From contig NZ_CP149798.1 in the NCBI RefSeq assembly GCF_037940415.1, positions 6,977,001 through 7,041,000 on the forward strand: 64,000 nt of DNA, read 5' to 3'. The position numbers and the translations under genes are program-made. The notes under the pieces are model-generated. The model did not search any database. It was not told the origin of the DNA and was given only the letters and a program-made list of their open reading frames with translations. This document shows, one piece after another, positions 35,724 to 45,803 of this stretch. Each line of letters starts with the position of its first letter. The first letter of the stretch is position 1. The DNA comes from Streptomyces sp. f51. Lineage in GTDB: Bacteria; Actinomycetota; Actinomycetes; Streptomycetales; Streptomycetaceae.

Positions 35724-36782
35724 GTGCCGCGGGTGGCGGCCGCTCGCCTCGCCGACAGGGCGCGGGCGGTGTCTGATGTCTCTGTGGTGGCTACACAGGA
35801 GATGCGCCGGCCGGCCGTCGTCGCTCTTCAGACGCTCGTGATCGCCGCCTGCTACTACGGAGCAGGGCGGCTGGGACTCATGCGGCGGCTCAGCGTCGAA
35901 GGAGCGGTGTTCACCCCGATCTGGCCGCCCACGGGGGTGGCCGTCGCCGCCCTGCTGCTCGTCGGGCTGTGGGCGTGGCTCGGGATCGCGCTGGGCGCCC
36001 TCCTGGTCGTCCTGTCCCTCTCCTCGTTCGCCTCGCTCCAGCCCTCCGCGACGGGCATCGTCGCCGGCAACACCGTCGCCCCGGTCTGCGCCTACCTCCT
36101 GCTGGCCGCCGTGCACTTCCGCACCGATCTCAGCCGGTTCCGCGACGGACTCGCCCTGGTGTTCCTGGCGGCCCTCGGTGCCATGACGATCAGCGCGAGC
36201 GCGGACGTCGGCCTGCTCGTGGCCACCGACAAGATCGCCCTGGCGGACTTCTGGCCGGTCTGGCTGGCGTGGTGGGTGGGCGACGCGATGGGCGTCCTCA
36301 TCGTCACCCCGGTCATCCTGATGCTGTACGCCCTGCGGGCACCGCTGAGCCTGTCGCGGTGGAAGGAGGCCGTACTGATCCTGGGCGCGGCCGCCGTCCT
36401 GGTGCCGGTCGCCACCCGCTCCTCCATCAGCATGATGTTCCTGGTCTATCCGCTGCTGATCTGGGCGGCCCTGCGGTTCGAGCTGCCGGGGAGCCTGGTG
36501 TGCGCCCTGTTCGCCTCCGTCATGGCCACCGTCGCGGCCACCGACGGCGTCGGCCCGTTCCAGCGGCTGACCCACACGGAGGTCATGATCAAACTCCAGG
36601 CCTTCAACGGGACCATGGCCCTGACGGCCCTCCTCCTGTCCGCGGTGATCACCGAACAGCGCAACACCAGACGCTCGGTCGAACTGGCCTGCCAGGAACT
36701 GGTGGAGGTCCTCGAACACCTGACCGCGGGGAATCCCACGCCCAGGCCGCCCCCTCCCGCGGAGGAAGAGGGCTACGGCTGA
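35724..36782 (+). CDS. MASE1-domain membrane protein
   Basis: Up to 352 residues; eight to nine hydrophobic segments form a MASE1 sensory domain (PTGVAVAALLLVGLWAWLG, GNTVAPVCAYLLLA, WWVGDAMGVLIVTPVIL, FELPGSLVCALFASVMATVA). A C-terminal helix (TEQRNTRRSVELACQELVEV) follows but no kinase or GGDEF output domain, so it must signal through a partner; the preceding phosphatase is one candidate. The start is unsure: GTG codons at 35724, 35769 and 35787 all lack a good ribosome site. Confidence 0.8.
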   Translation: MPRVAAARLADRARAVSDVSVVATQEMRRPAVVALQTLVIAACYYGAGRLGLMRRLSVEGAVFTPIWPPTGVAVAALLLVGLWAWLGIALGALLVVLSLSSFASLQPSATGIVAGNTVAPVCAYLLLAAVHFRTDLSRFRDGLALVFLAALGAMTISASADVGLLVATDKIALADFWPVWLAWWVGDAMGVLIVTPVILMLYALRAPLSLSRWKEAVLILGAAAVLVPVATRSSISMMFLVYPLLIWAALRFELPGSLVCALFASVMATVAATDGVGPFQRLTHTEVMIKLQAFNGTMALTALLLSAVITEQRNTRRSVELACQELVEVLEHLTAGNPTPRPPPPAEEEGYG

Positions 36783-36953
36783 GTGGGTCACGCCGCTGCC
36801 GCCGTCGCGTGCGGGCGGGGTGCCGGGCCGCTCCGCCGCGAGGACGCGGTCCGCGCGGCTCCGGGCTGTCTCGCCCGCACCGTGCCGCCGTACGGCTCCG
36901 TGGGGAAAGATGGGACCACCAGCGATGAACCACCGATACGGAGGTGCGGGTAC

Positions 36954-38594
<1,641 letters not shown>

Positions 38595-38606
38595 GGCCGC
38601 GCCCGC

Positions 38607-38634
38607 GGCGCCGTGGTCCCCACGACACGGCGCC
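38607..38634. terminator. Terminator after pgm
   Basis: GGCGCCGTG and CACGGCGCC form a perfect 9-bp stem around a 10-base loop, 13 bp after the pgm stop. Confidence 0.85.
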
Positions 38635-38751
38635 GTCCGCCGTTTCCCGGGGCGGTCCCGGGCGCCGGTGTCCAACGCCTTCGGGCCTTCGGCCCACGAG
38701 GCGCCGGGGCGTGGGGGAGTCCCCTCGCGGTTCGGCGGGATGATGGCCCGT

Positions 38752-39219
38752 ATGCGCATCCGTATCGACGCCGACGACCTGCCCGGACCCAGCTGCCCCG
38801 CCCCCGAGGGACGCGGTGACGGCTCGGCGTACGACAACATCCACGTGGCCGTGCAACGCCGTGACCGTCCGGCCGAACTCCTCGATCCCCAGCCGGGCGA
38901 CGGCGTGTCCGCGACCTGGACCCTCGACTGCACGGTCGTGCCCACGGCGGAGGGCCCCGAGGTGACGGGCCCCTATGTGCAGTACCGCCTGGGGCACCGG
39001 TTCATCTATCTGTCGTGGGGCACCGTCGACGAGGCGGGTGTCTTCAGCATGTTCCGCCGGGCCAAGCTCATGCTCGACGCCGTCCCGGCCGACGTGCTCG
39101 CCACCGCCGCGCGCGAGGGACTCCTCGTCGGCCGCCTGGGTCTGACCGACCCGCTCGGCAACCCGCGCTGTGCCCGTGTCGTGCCGCCGGACATCGCGTG
39201 GACGGCGGAAGCCGCCTAG
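38752..39219 (+). CDS. DUF5990 family protein
   Basis: About 155 residues with the DUF5990 pattern: RIRIDADDLPGPSC, then NIHVAVQRRDRPAEL, WTLDCTV, GPYVQYRLGHRFIYLSWG and FSMFRRAKLML. The family resembles a monooxygenase-like beta barrel of unknown function and is frequent in actinobacteria. ATG 38752 is used; ATG 38740 and 38743 are also in frame close by. It stands alone between pgm and the oxidoreductase gene. Confidence 0.82.
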   Translation: MRIRIDADDLPGPSCPAPEGRGDGSAYDNIHVAVQRRDRPAELLDPQPGDGVSATWTLDCTVVPTAEGPEVTGPYVQYRLGHRFIYLSWGTVDEAGVFSMFRRAKLMLDAVPADVLATAAREGLLVGRLGLTDPLGNPRCARVVPPDIAWTAEAA

Positions 39220-39257
39220 GGCCTGCGGGCCTGCGGCGGAGTGCCCCACGGGAGTCG

Positions 39258-39319
39258 CGTTAGAACCTCTAACGAAAGTTCTTGACGTTCACGGTCGTTC
39301 GGTAATAGCCTCTAACTAA
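39258..39319 (+). promoter_or_regulatory. Operator and promoter of quinone oxidoreductase gene
   Basis: CGTTAGAACCTCTAACG (39258-39274) is a perfect inverted repeat with 7-bp arms. A related half, CCTCTAACTAAAG, recurs at 39309-39321 (first copy CCTCTAACGAAAG). TTGACG at 39282-39287 between them could be the -35 box. The layout suggests a repressor binding on both sides of the promoter. Confidence 0.65.
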
Positions 39320-39361
39320 AGCGAGATCGGGTTACTCGCACGGATCGCAATGGAGGTCGTC

Positions 39362-40393
39362 ATGAACGCCGAAGGGCTCGTCGAGGTCGTCCTGCCGGGC
39401 AAGGTGGAGCCGGAGGGGCTGGAGATCCGGACCGGCGCCGTGCCCGTCGCGGGCCCCGGCCAGGTCGTCGTCCGGATGGAGGCGACCGGCGTCTCCTTCG
39501 CCGAGCAGCAGATGCGCCGCGGCCGGTACTACGACCAGCCGCCGTTCCCCTTCGTGCCCGGCTACGACCTGGTCGGCACCGTTCTCACCACCGGCCAGGG
39601 GGTCGACCCGGGACTCGCCGGCACCCGCGTCGCCGCCCTGCTCAAGGTCGGCGGGTGGGCCAGCCATGTGCGGGTGGAGGCGGCCGACGTCGTACCGGTG
39701 CCCGCCGGGGTCGGCGCGGCGGAGGCGGAGACCGTGGTCGTCAACGGCATCACGGCCTGGCAGATGCTGCACCGCAAGGCACGGGTCCGCGCCGGGCAGA
39801 CCGTCCTCGTGCACGGCGCCAACGGCGGCGTCGGTTCCGTCCTGGTCCAGCTCGCCCGCGCCGCGGGCGCGAAGGTGATCGGCACGGCCTCGGCGCGCCA
39901 TCACGAAGCCCTGCGGGAACAGGGTGTGGTCCCCGTCGACTACCGCACCGAGAACGTGGCCGCCCGCGTACGGGAACTCGCGCCCGGCGGTGTCGACGCC
40001 GTGTTCGACCACGTCGGAGGGCGCAGCGCCGTCGACTCCTGGCACCTGCTGGCCCCGGGCGGCACGCTCGTCTCGTACGGCAGCGCCTCCACCCGCGACG
40101 ACACGGGGTCCAAGCAGTGGCCCGTGCTCAAGCTGCTCGGCCGGGTGTGGCTGTGGAACACCCTGCCCAACGGCCGCCACGCCTACTTCTTCAACATCTG
40201 GGCCGGCAAGGCACTGTCCCGCGACCGCTTCCGCGCCCGGCTGCGCGCCGACCTCACGCAGGTCTTCGACGCGCTCAGGCGCGGTGACGTCACCGCCCGG
40301 ATCGCCGCCCGGCTGCCCCTGACCGAGGCCGCCGAGGCGCTGCGGCTCGCGGAGTCCGGCACGGTCGCCGGCAAGGTCGTCCTCAGCGCCTAG
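39362..40393 (+). CDS. Zinc-independent quinone oxidoreductase (MDR family)
   Basis: 343-residue medium-chain dehydrogenase/reductase. GroES-like N-terminal half with PPFPFVPGYDLVGTVL, then a Rossmann fold with the NADPH loop VLVHGANGGVGSVLVQLAR. It lacks the cysteines of zinc alcohol dehydrogenases, so a quinone or enone reductase role is likely. ATG 39362 follows GGAGG at 6 bases. Upstream is a clear operator; no regulator gene is adjacent. The insertion sequence begins 22 bp downstream. Confidence 0.9.
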   Translation: MNAEGLVEVVLPGKVEPEGLEIRTGAVPVAGPGQVVVRMEATGVSFAEQQMRRGRYYDQPPFPFVPGYDLVGTVLTTGQGVDPGLAGTRVAALLKVGGWASHVRVEAADVVPVPAGVGAAEAETVVVNGITAWQMLHRKARVRAGQTVLVHGANGGVGSVLVQLARAAGAKVIGTASARHHEALREQGVVPVDYRTENVAARVRELAPGGVDAVFDHVGGRSAVDSWHLLAPGGTLVSYGSASTRDDTGSKQWPVLKLLGRVWLWNTLPNGRHAYFFNIWAGKALSRDRFRARLRADLTQVFDALRRGDVTARIAARLPLTEAAEALRLAESGTVAGKVVLSA

Positions 40394-40447
40394 GGTGCCG
40401 CGGGAAAGCACCTAGGAACTGTCTCTTAGATCGTCCGTGAGATCGTC

Positions 40448-40831
40448 GTGCTCGTGATCGAGTCCTGGGTGATCAATGACGACAGCCCTGTCCCTGTGTC
40501 GTCCGAGGTGGTGCCAGAGGCTCTTCGGTCGAGGATCGGCAGTGGGCACCTGGAGACATGGCTGACTAGTTCGTCCGGACGGTCGCTGGCCTTCGTGACG
40601 AATACCGAGCGCGCGATGGTGATGCTGCTCGAAGACGAGGGCGACCCAGGCGAGCATGCCGTGGACCCCGGGGCTCAGGGGTCGAGCGACGGGTTCGTCC
40701 TCTCGAACGGGCAGGGCGACGAGTATCTGGATGAGGACACCGTCCCCATCCATGAGGCGTTCAGGCTCGTGACGCAGATCGTTGCCACGGGATCCTGGCC
40801 GACGGACGCGCACTGGGTGGTCGATCGCTGA
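40448..40831 (+). CDS. Imm1 family immunity protein
   Basis: 127 residues matching the Imm1 pattern: MLVIESWVINDD, TWLTSSSGRSLAFVTN, MVMLLEDEGDPG, a DGFVLSNGQGDEYL strand region and the C-terminal VTQIVATGSWPTDAHWVVD. Imm1 proteins neutralise polymorphic toxins such as secreted deaminases or nucleases (family knowledge). No toxin gene is in this window. Codons end in A or T more often than those of neighbours, pointing to recent transfer. It starts 32 bp inside the element, so its promoter would lie in or before the terminal repeat. It stops 5 bp from the convergent transposase stop. Confidence 0.75.
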   Translation: MLVIESWVINDDSPVPVSSEVVPEALRSRIGSGHLETWLTSSSGRSLAFVTNTERAMVMLLEDEGDPGEHAVDPGAQGSSDGFVLSNGQGDEYLDEDTVPIHEAFRLVTQIVATGSWPTDAHWVVDR

Positions 40832-40836
40832 GCGGG

Positions 40837-41696
40837 CTATCGCCGGACCCAGATGAGGATGGCGGCGAGTTGGAGTGCGGCCTGGTAGGCGATGGCGAGC
40901 TTGTCGGTTCGCATGGCCAGGCCGCGCCACTGCTTGAGCCGGTTGATGCACCGTTCGACCGCGTTGCGCTGCTTGTACGCCTCGGAGTCGAAAACCGGTG
41001 GGCGACCGCCGGCGCGGCCTCGCCGCAGACGGTGGCCGATCTGGTCGGATGGCTGGGGGATGACAGCGCGGATTCCGCGTCGGCGGAGGTGACTTCGGAT
41101 CGCGCGGGATGAGTACGCGCGGTCCGCCAGGACGGCATCGGGCCGGGTCCTCGGTCTTCCCGGTCCGCTTCGCGGAACACGGATGCCGGCCATGACGCTC
41201 TCGAAGGCCGGGGCGTCGCCCGCCTGGCCTGCGGTGACGCGGAGGGCCAGGGGTCGTGCATGGCCGTCGCTGGCGAGGTGGACCTTCGTGCTCAGGCCGC
41301 CTCGGGAGCGCCCGAGCGCGTGGTCGTCGGGTTCGGCCCGGCCTGGAGCCCCTTTTTCCTGGCTCCGGCGGCGTGCTGGTGAGCCCGGCAGACGGTGGAG
41401 TCCACCGACACGGTCCAGCCGATGTCGTCAGCACCCTCGGCCGCTGCCAGGACCGCGGCAAAGATACGTTCCCAGGTGCCGTCCATGGCCCACCTGATCA
41501 GCCGTTTGTGAGCGGTCTGGAACGAGCCGAGCTCGTCGGGTAGGTCCCGCCAGGGCGAGCAGGTTCGGTACTTCCATGCGATGGCCTCCAAGGTTCGGCG
41601 ATGATCGGCCCACCGCCGACCGCGGACCGGATCGGCCGGCATCAGCGGCTCGATCCGGTCCCACATCGCATCAGTGATCACTAACCGGACGGACAC
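40837..41696 (-). CDS. IS5-family transposase, -1 frameshift product
   Basis: DDE transposase in two overlapping frames. Frame A (41696 to 41292) has MSVRLVITDAMWDRIEPLMP, CSPWRDLPDELGSFQT and the first catalytic Asp in SVDSTVCRAHQH. Frame B supplies DDHALGRSRGGLSTKVHL, the second Asp in LADRAYSSRAIR and the Glu in RNAVERCINRLKQWRG. A -1 slip on the A5 run at 41353-41357 joins them into about 286 residues, the normal family length, so programmed frameshifting is more likely than decay. Leu6 is a TTA codon, so expression would depend on bldA tRNA. Confidence 0.85.
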
Positions 41697-41733
41697 ATCC
41701 GATCAACTGACCAACCGACCAAAGAGACACGCT

Positions 41734-42066
41734 CTAGGGCTGCTCCTCGACGACCATCTCGCCGAGGAGGGACCAGTCGTCCTGCGGGATCGTCACGTTC
41801 ACGATGCGCGGTGTCGCGGTCAGATGGGGCGGCAGGGCCTGCTGAGCGGCCTTGAAATGAGCGGACTGGACGTGGGAGGCCCCGGCGGCGTCGTCGCGGA
41901 AGGCCTCGACCAGGACGTACTCCGTCGGGTCGTCGAGACTGCGGGACCAGTCGAACCACAGACAGCCGGGCTCGGCGCGGGTGGCCGCCGTGAAGTCGGC
42001 GGTGATCTCCGGCCACTTCTCCGCGTCCTCGGGGCGGACGCTGAACTTGACGGTGATGAAGATCAT
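41734..42066 (-). CDS. Antibiotic biosynthesis monooxygenase (ABM) family protein
   Basis: 110-residue ferredoxin-like ABM-fold protein similar to YgiN: MIFITVKFSVRPEDAEKWPE, EPGCLWFDWSRSLDDPTEYV, then SHVQSAHFKAA. Members act on quinones or are heme-degrading; here quinone handling would fit the oxidoreductase on the far side of the insertion sequence. Its stop codon TAG lies within the CTAG that borders the element, so the reading frame just escapes damage. Confidence 0.87.
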   Translation of the reverse strand: MIFITVKFSVRPEDAEKWPEITADFTAATRAEPGCLWFDWSRSLDDPTEYVLVEAFRDDAAGASHVQSAHFKAAQQALPPHLTATPRIVNVTIPQDDWSLLGEMVVEEQP

Positions 42067-42194
42067 GGGTGCTCCTCGGGTCGCCTCCGGGACATTCTGT
42101 GCCGTCCGGGCCGGTTCGACACCCGAGGCCCGCAGGCCGATCGGGGGAACCGCCCCGAAGGCGGCCCTCCCGTCCGGTGCCGTCCCTCATGGAC

Positions 42195-42974
42195 TCACCC
42201 GCCGCCTCCTGCTTCGGGCCGCTCGCCGGTGAGTTCGGGCTCCAGACCTTCGCCGACGTCGGCGGGACGCCTCCCCGTGTCGGCCCGCCAGGCCTCGAAC
42301 GCCCAGGCGGTGAGGGCGACGACGGTCAGGCCGAGCAGCCAGCCGCCCAGCACGTCGCTGAACCAGTGGACGCCCAGGGCCACCCGGGTGAAGCCGACCC
42401 CGACGACCGAGAGCACGGAGGCACCCCAGCACACCGCCCGCCAGCGGCGCGGTACGACGGGCAGCAGCACCAGCAGCAGAACGGCGAACGAGGTGGTGGC
42501 GGTCATGGCATGGCCCGAGGGAAAGGAGAACCCCGGGGCCCGTGCCACCGGATCCTCCAGCGACGGACGGGCCCGCTCGACGACCGTCTTGACCAGGAGC
42601 CCGATGACCCCGCCGGCCACGGCCGTCACCGCCGACCACGCGGCCAGACGCCAGGCCCGGCGGTGCAGCAGCCAGAGGGTCAGCAGCGCGACGGCCGTAC
42701 GCAGGGTGAGCGGATCCCAGACCCGGTCGGAGAGGAAGCGCAGCGTGCTCGTCCAGGCGGGATGCTCCAGGGCGATTTCGTGCAGTCGGCGGGCGGCGCT
42801 CACGTCCAGCCGGCGCAGCGGCCGCCACTGTCCCTCGACAAGGACGAGAAGCAGACCGAAGGGCACGGCGGTGACGGCGGCCACCGCGGCCGAGCCGAGC
42901 AGCCGGGCGCCGAACCGGCGGTCGGCCGTCAGGCGGCGCTCCCGCGGGCTCAGGGTCGTGGTGCGTGCCGCCAT
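42195..42974 (-). CDS. PAP2 family phosphatase
   Basis: 259-residue membrane lipid phosphatase with six hydrophobic segments and the three PAP2 motifs: KTVVERARPS, PSGHAM and RVALGVHWFSDVLGG. Predicted to remove phosphate from phosphatidic acid or undecaprenyl pyrophosphate at the outer membrane face. It is the last gene of a three-gene operon; its ATG touches the stop of the BrkB-like gene. C-terminal 45 residues are hydrophilic and variable. Confidence 0.9.
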   Translation of the reverse strand: MAARTTTLSPRERRLTADRRFGARLLGSAAVAAVTAVPFGLLLVLVEGQWRPLRRLDVSAARRLHEIALEHPAWTSTLRFLSDRVWDPLTLRTAVALLTLWLLHRRAWRLAAWSAVTAVAGGVIGLLVKTVVERARPSLEDPVARAPGFSFPSGHAMTATTSFAVLLLVLLPVVPRRWRAVCWGASVLSVVGVGFTRVALGVHWFSDVLGGWLLGLTVVALTAWAFEAWRADTGRRPADVGEGLEPELTGERPEAGGGG

Positions 42975-43928
42975 TCAGACTCCCGGATCGGGTCGGACCG
43001 GACCGGGGCGCCGTGCGCGCGAGGCCTCCAGCTGCGCGGCGAAGGACAGTCCGAGGAACAGGGCGATCGACGTCAGATAGGCCCAGAGCAGGAGGGACAT
43101 GAAGGCACTGAGCGGGCCGTAGACGGTGTCGAAGCTGCCGCTCACCCGGAGATACAGGCTCAGCAGCAGGGTCAGCGCCGTCCACAGCACCAGATACACG
43201 GCGGCGCCGAAGGCGAGCCAGGTGTATCCGGGCTGGCGGCGGCGGGGGGAGCGGCGGAAGATCGCGCTGGCCGAGATCAGGGCGAGGAGCAGTCCTGAGG
43301 GCCAACGCAGCATGTCCCAGGCGGTCTTGGCGCCTCCGTCGAGGTGGTAGACCGTCACGACCGCGGACGCCAGGTCGCCGCCGGCCACCATCAGGACGAA
43401 ACCGAGGCCGAGCGGGATGCCCGCGCTCAGGGACATGACCAGACCGCGCAGATACTTCCGGTGGAAGACGCGGTCGCGCTCGTTCCCGTAGATCCGGTTG
43501 GCACCGCGCTCGATCTGGCACATCGCGGTGGTCACGTTGACCAGGGAGAAGGCCAGCCCGAACCACAGGGCGACCTGGGCCCCGTCGCCCGCCGTGTGCC
43601 GGCTGCGGCGCAGCGCGTCGTCGACCACCTCGGCGCTGGGGCCCGCGCTGATCCGGCGGATCGTCAGTTCGGCGACCCTGCCGATGTCCTCGGTGTGCAG
43701 GACCGAGGACAGGCCGACGAACGCGATGGCCAGCGGGACCAGGGCCAGGACCGTCTGGAGGGCGAGCGCGCGGGAATGGCTGAAGCCGTCGGCGTAGCGG
43801 AAGCGGATGAACGCGTCGCGCAGCAGGGGCCAGCCGCCGTAGCGGCGCAGGGACGCGAGCGCCTCGTCGGCGGAGAGCTCCTCCCCGCTCATGGCACGGG
43901 TCTCGGGGACCCTTGTCGCGGTACCCAT
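42975..43928 (-). CDS. YihY/BrkB family membrane protein
   Basis: 317-residue integral membrane protein with six hydrophobic segments and the family marks SRALALQTVLALVPLAIAFV and FVGLSS, then SAFMSLLLWAYLTSIALFLG near the end. Function of the family is unsettled; early RNase BN and serum-resistance labels are not well supported. ATG 43928 is preceded by GGGAGAAG, which lies in the end of the upstream gene. Operon with two lipid enzymes suggests envelope-lipid metabolism. Confidence 0.88.
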   Translation of the reverse strand: MGTATRVPETRAMSGEELSADEALASLRRYGGWPLLRDAFIRFRYADGFSHSRALALQTVLALVPLAIAFVGLSSVLHTEDIGRVAELTIRRISAGPSAEVVDDALRRSRHTAGDGAQVALWFGLAFSLVNVTTAMCQIERGANRIYGNERDRVFHRKYLRGLVMSLSAGIPLGLGFVLMVAGGDLASAVVTVYHLDGGAKTAWDMLRWPSGLLLALISASAIFRRSPRRRQPGYTWLAFGAAVYLVLWTALTLLLSLYLRVSGSFDTVYGPLSAFMSLLLWAYLTSIALFLGLSFAAQLEASRARRPGPVRPDPGV

Positions 43929-43929
43929 G

Positions 43930-45672
43930 TCACTTCTCCCGGGAGGGCAGCAGGACGGTCAGCGCCCCGGGCTGGACCTCGGCGGTCAGACGCCGGCCGG
44001 GTCCCACCGGATCCCCGTCGAGTTCTCTGGACTGCGGGGTGGCGAAGGTGAGTTCGGCGCGCCGGAAGGTGAAGAACTCCACCGGGACCTCGTCGTGCCG
44101 GTCGTCCTCGGCGGCGACGGTCCGCACGGTGGAAGGGCGTGCCGGTGCGGCGCGCCCGCGCAGCAGCGTCCGTACGGCCCGCAGCCACCCGCCCGGCCCG
44201 CGCGGGTCGAGGACCAGCAGGTCGAGCAGTCCGTCGTCGGGGCGGGCGGCGGGCAGCAGGGTGATCCCGCCCTGCACGGTGCCGACGTTGGCGACGAGCA
44301 CCATGCGGGCCGTGCGGTGGAAGGCGGGGGATCCGTCCAGCCGGATCGTCACCCGCATCCGGGGCGTCCGCAGGGTGGTGATGCCCGCCAGCGCGTAGGC
44401 CGGCCAGCCGAGGGTGGCCTTGGCGCGGGCGTCGGTGTGCTCCATCATCGCCGCGTCCAGCCCGGCGCCTGCCATCGCGGTGAAGCGGGTGGGGCTCAGG
44501 CCGTCGCCCTCGACGGCCGCGAGGTCGAGCCGGCGGGGGCCGCCGTCCAGCGCCGCTTCGAGCGCGGCGACGGGGGAGAGCGGCAGGCCGAGGTTGCGGG
44601 CCAGCAGATTGCCGGTGCCGCAGGGGACCACGGCCAGGGGGACCCCGCTTCCGGCCAGGGCGTCGGCGACCGTGCGGACCGTGCCGTCCCCGCCGCAGAC
44701 CACGACGAGTCGCGCGCCCTCCCGGACCGCGCGGGCCGTCTGCCCGGCCCCGGGATCGTCCGCGGTGGTCTCCAGGAACCGGGGTGCGCGGTGGCCGTGC
44801 CGTTCCAGGACCCGCAGCAGCTCGTCGCGAGCGGAGGCGTCGGTCACCGTGGGATTGAGGATCACGGCGGTCGTGCCGGGCGGGTGCTCCTCGGCGGGGC
44901 GGGCGTCCGCCGTGGCGTCCGCGGACGGCGCCGCGGTCACGGACGGGCCGGCCAGCAGGGCGCGTCCCACGATCAGCAGCGACAGCCCGCCGTTGAGGAG
45001 GCCGCCGAGGACGTCCGTCGGGTGATGCATGCCGCGGTAGAGCCGGGCCAGGGCCACGAGGAGCGGCAGGAGCAGGAACAGCCCGGCCACGACCCTGCGC
45101 CACGGCCCGCGGATCCGCGACAGCGCGAGAACCGCGAGACCGGCGTACAGGGCGGTCGACGCCCCGGTGTGTCCCGAGGTGTAACTCGACGTCGGCGGCG
45201 AGGCGTCGAGGCGGTCCACCTCGGGCCGGTGGCGGTCCACCGACGTGGTGACGGCCAGGAACACCAGCGACTGGAGCGAGACGGCGACGGCGAGGAACAC
45301 CGCCTGACGCCACATCGGGAGACGGGGTATCAGGAGCAGGCCCAGGCAGGCCAGCAGCGTGATGGTGACGACGGTGAGGGTGTTGCCGGCTTCCGAGGCG
45401 ATGGACGACAGCGTGGTGAGGGTGCCGGTCCTGGCCCGTTCGAGGCGCTCGTTCACGGTGTCCTCGGCCGTCAGCGGCCACAGATGGCGCGCGGGACCGG
45501 TGATGAGCAGTCCGAGGCCCACCATCGTCGCCGCCTGGCACGCGGTCAGCGCGGCGATGCGAGCCGCTGTCCTGCCGGTGCCCCGGGGCGGCGCGAACGA
45601 GCGGGCGGGTTTCCCTGTCTCGGTCAGGCTGCCGGGTACTCCGGCGGTTCTGTCCGGTACGGCGGTCGGCAT
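43930..45672 (-). CDS. Bifunctional PAP2 phosphatase / diacylglycerol kinase-like protein
   Basis: 580-residue fusion. Residues about 40-240 are a six-segment PAP2 domain with TSVDRHRPEVDRL, SSYTSGHTGAS and RLYRGMHHPTDVLGG. Residues about 265-580 are a DAG/sphingosine-kinase catalytic domain with VVVCGGDGTVRTVADAL and PCGTGNLLARNLGL. One protein could thus remove and add phosphate on lipids, perhaps recycling diacylglycerol or undecaprenol. First gene of the operon with the BrkB-like and PAP2 genes. Confidence 0.9.
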   Translation of the reverse strand: MPTAVPDRTAGVPGSLTETGKPARSFAPPRGTGRTAARIAALTACQAATMVGLGLLITGPARHLWPLTAEDTVNERLERARTGTLTTLSSIASEAGNTLTVVTITLLACLGLLLIPRLPMWRQAVFLAVAVSLQSLVFLAVTTSVDRHRPEVDRLDASPPTSSYTSGHTGASTALYAGLAVLALSRIRGPWRRVVAGLFLLLPLLVALARLYRGMHHPTDVLGGLLNGGLSLLIVGRALLAGPSVTAAPSADATADARPAEEHPPGTTAVILNPTVTDASARDELLRVLERHGHRAPRFLETTADDPGAGQTARAVREGARLVVVCGGDGTVRTVADALAGSGVPLAVVPCGTGNLLARNLGLPLSPVAALEAALDGGPRRLDLAAVEGDGLSPTRFTAMAGAGLDAAMMEHTDARAKATLGWPAYALAGITTLRTPRMRVTIRLDGSPAFHRTARMVLVANVGTVQGGITLLPAARPDDGLLDLLVLDPRGPGGWLRAVRTLLRGRAAPARPSTVRTVAAEDDRHDEVPVEFFTFRRAELTFATPQSRELDGDPVGPGRRLTAEVQPGALTVLLPSREK

Positions 45673-45769
45673 CGGGGACTCCCAGGGTCAGCGCGTGCGG
45701 CCGGGTTCCGCCCGGGACGCGCTTCCCCCCGGGTCCACCGCCGTCTGCCCCGGATCGCCGCGTACAGAC

Positions 45770-45797
45770 CTCCCGGGGCATCGATACGCCCCGGGAG
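45770..45797. terminator. Terminator after lamin-tail gene
   Basis: CTCCCGGGGC and GCCCCGGGAG form a perfect 10-bp stem with an 8-base loop, 6 bp past the stop at 45804. Confidence 0.85.
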
Positions 45798-45803
45798 CCC
45801 GGC

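Larger units (their letters stand above)
40416..41733. mobile_element. IS5-family element carrying an Imm1 gene
   Basis: About 1,318 bp bounded by CTAG on both sides (40412-40415, 41734-41737), a probable target duplication. Terminal inverted repeats share TGTCTCTT and then GNTCG: left end at 40420-40433, right end at 41716-41729 read inward. Inside are a two-frame transposase (leftward) and a convergent Imm1 gene (rightward). IS5 elements of this subgroup normally hold only the transposase. It landed between an oxidoreductase gene and the last codon of the monooxygenase gene. Confidence 0.75.

Noticed and set aside
40837..41696. Transposase as a dead pseudogene
   Set aside because: The frame change falls at an A5 slip site, restores the full catalytic triad and matches the two-frame layout known for this IS group.
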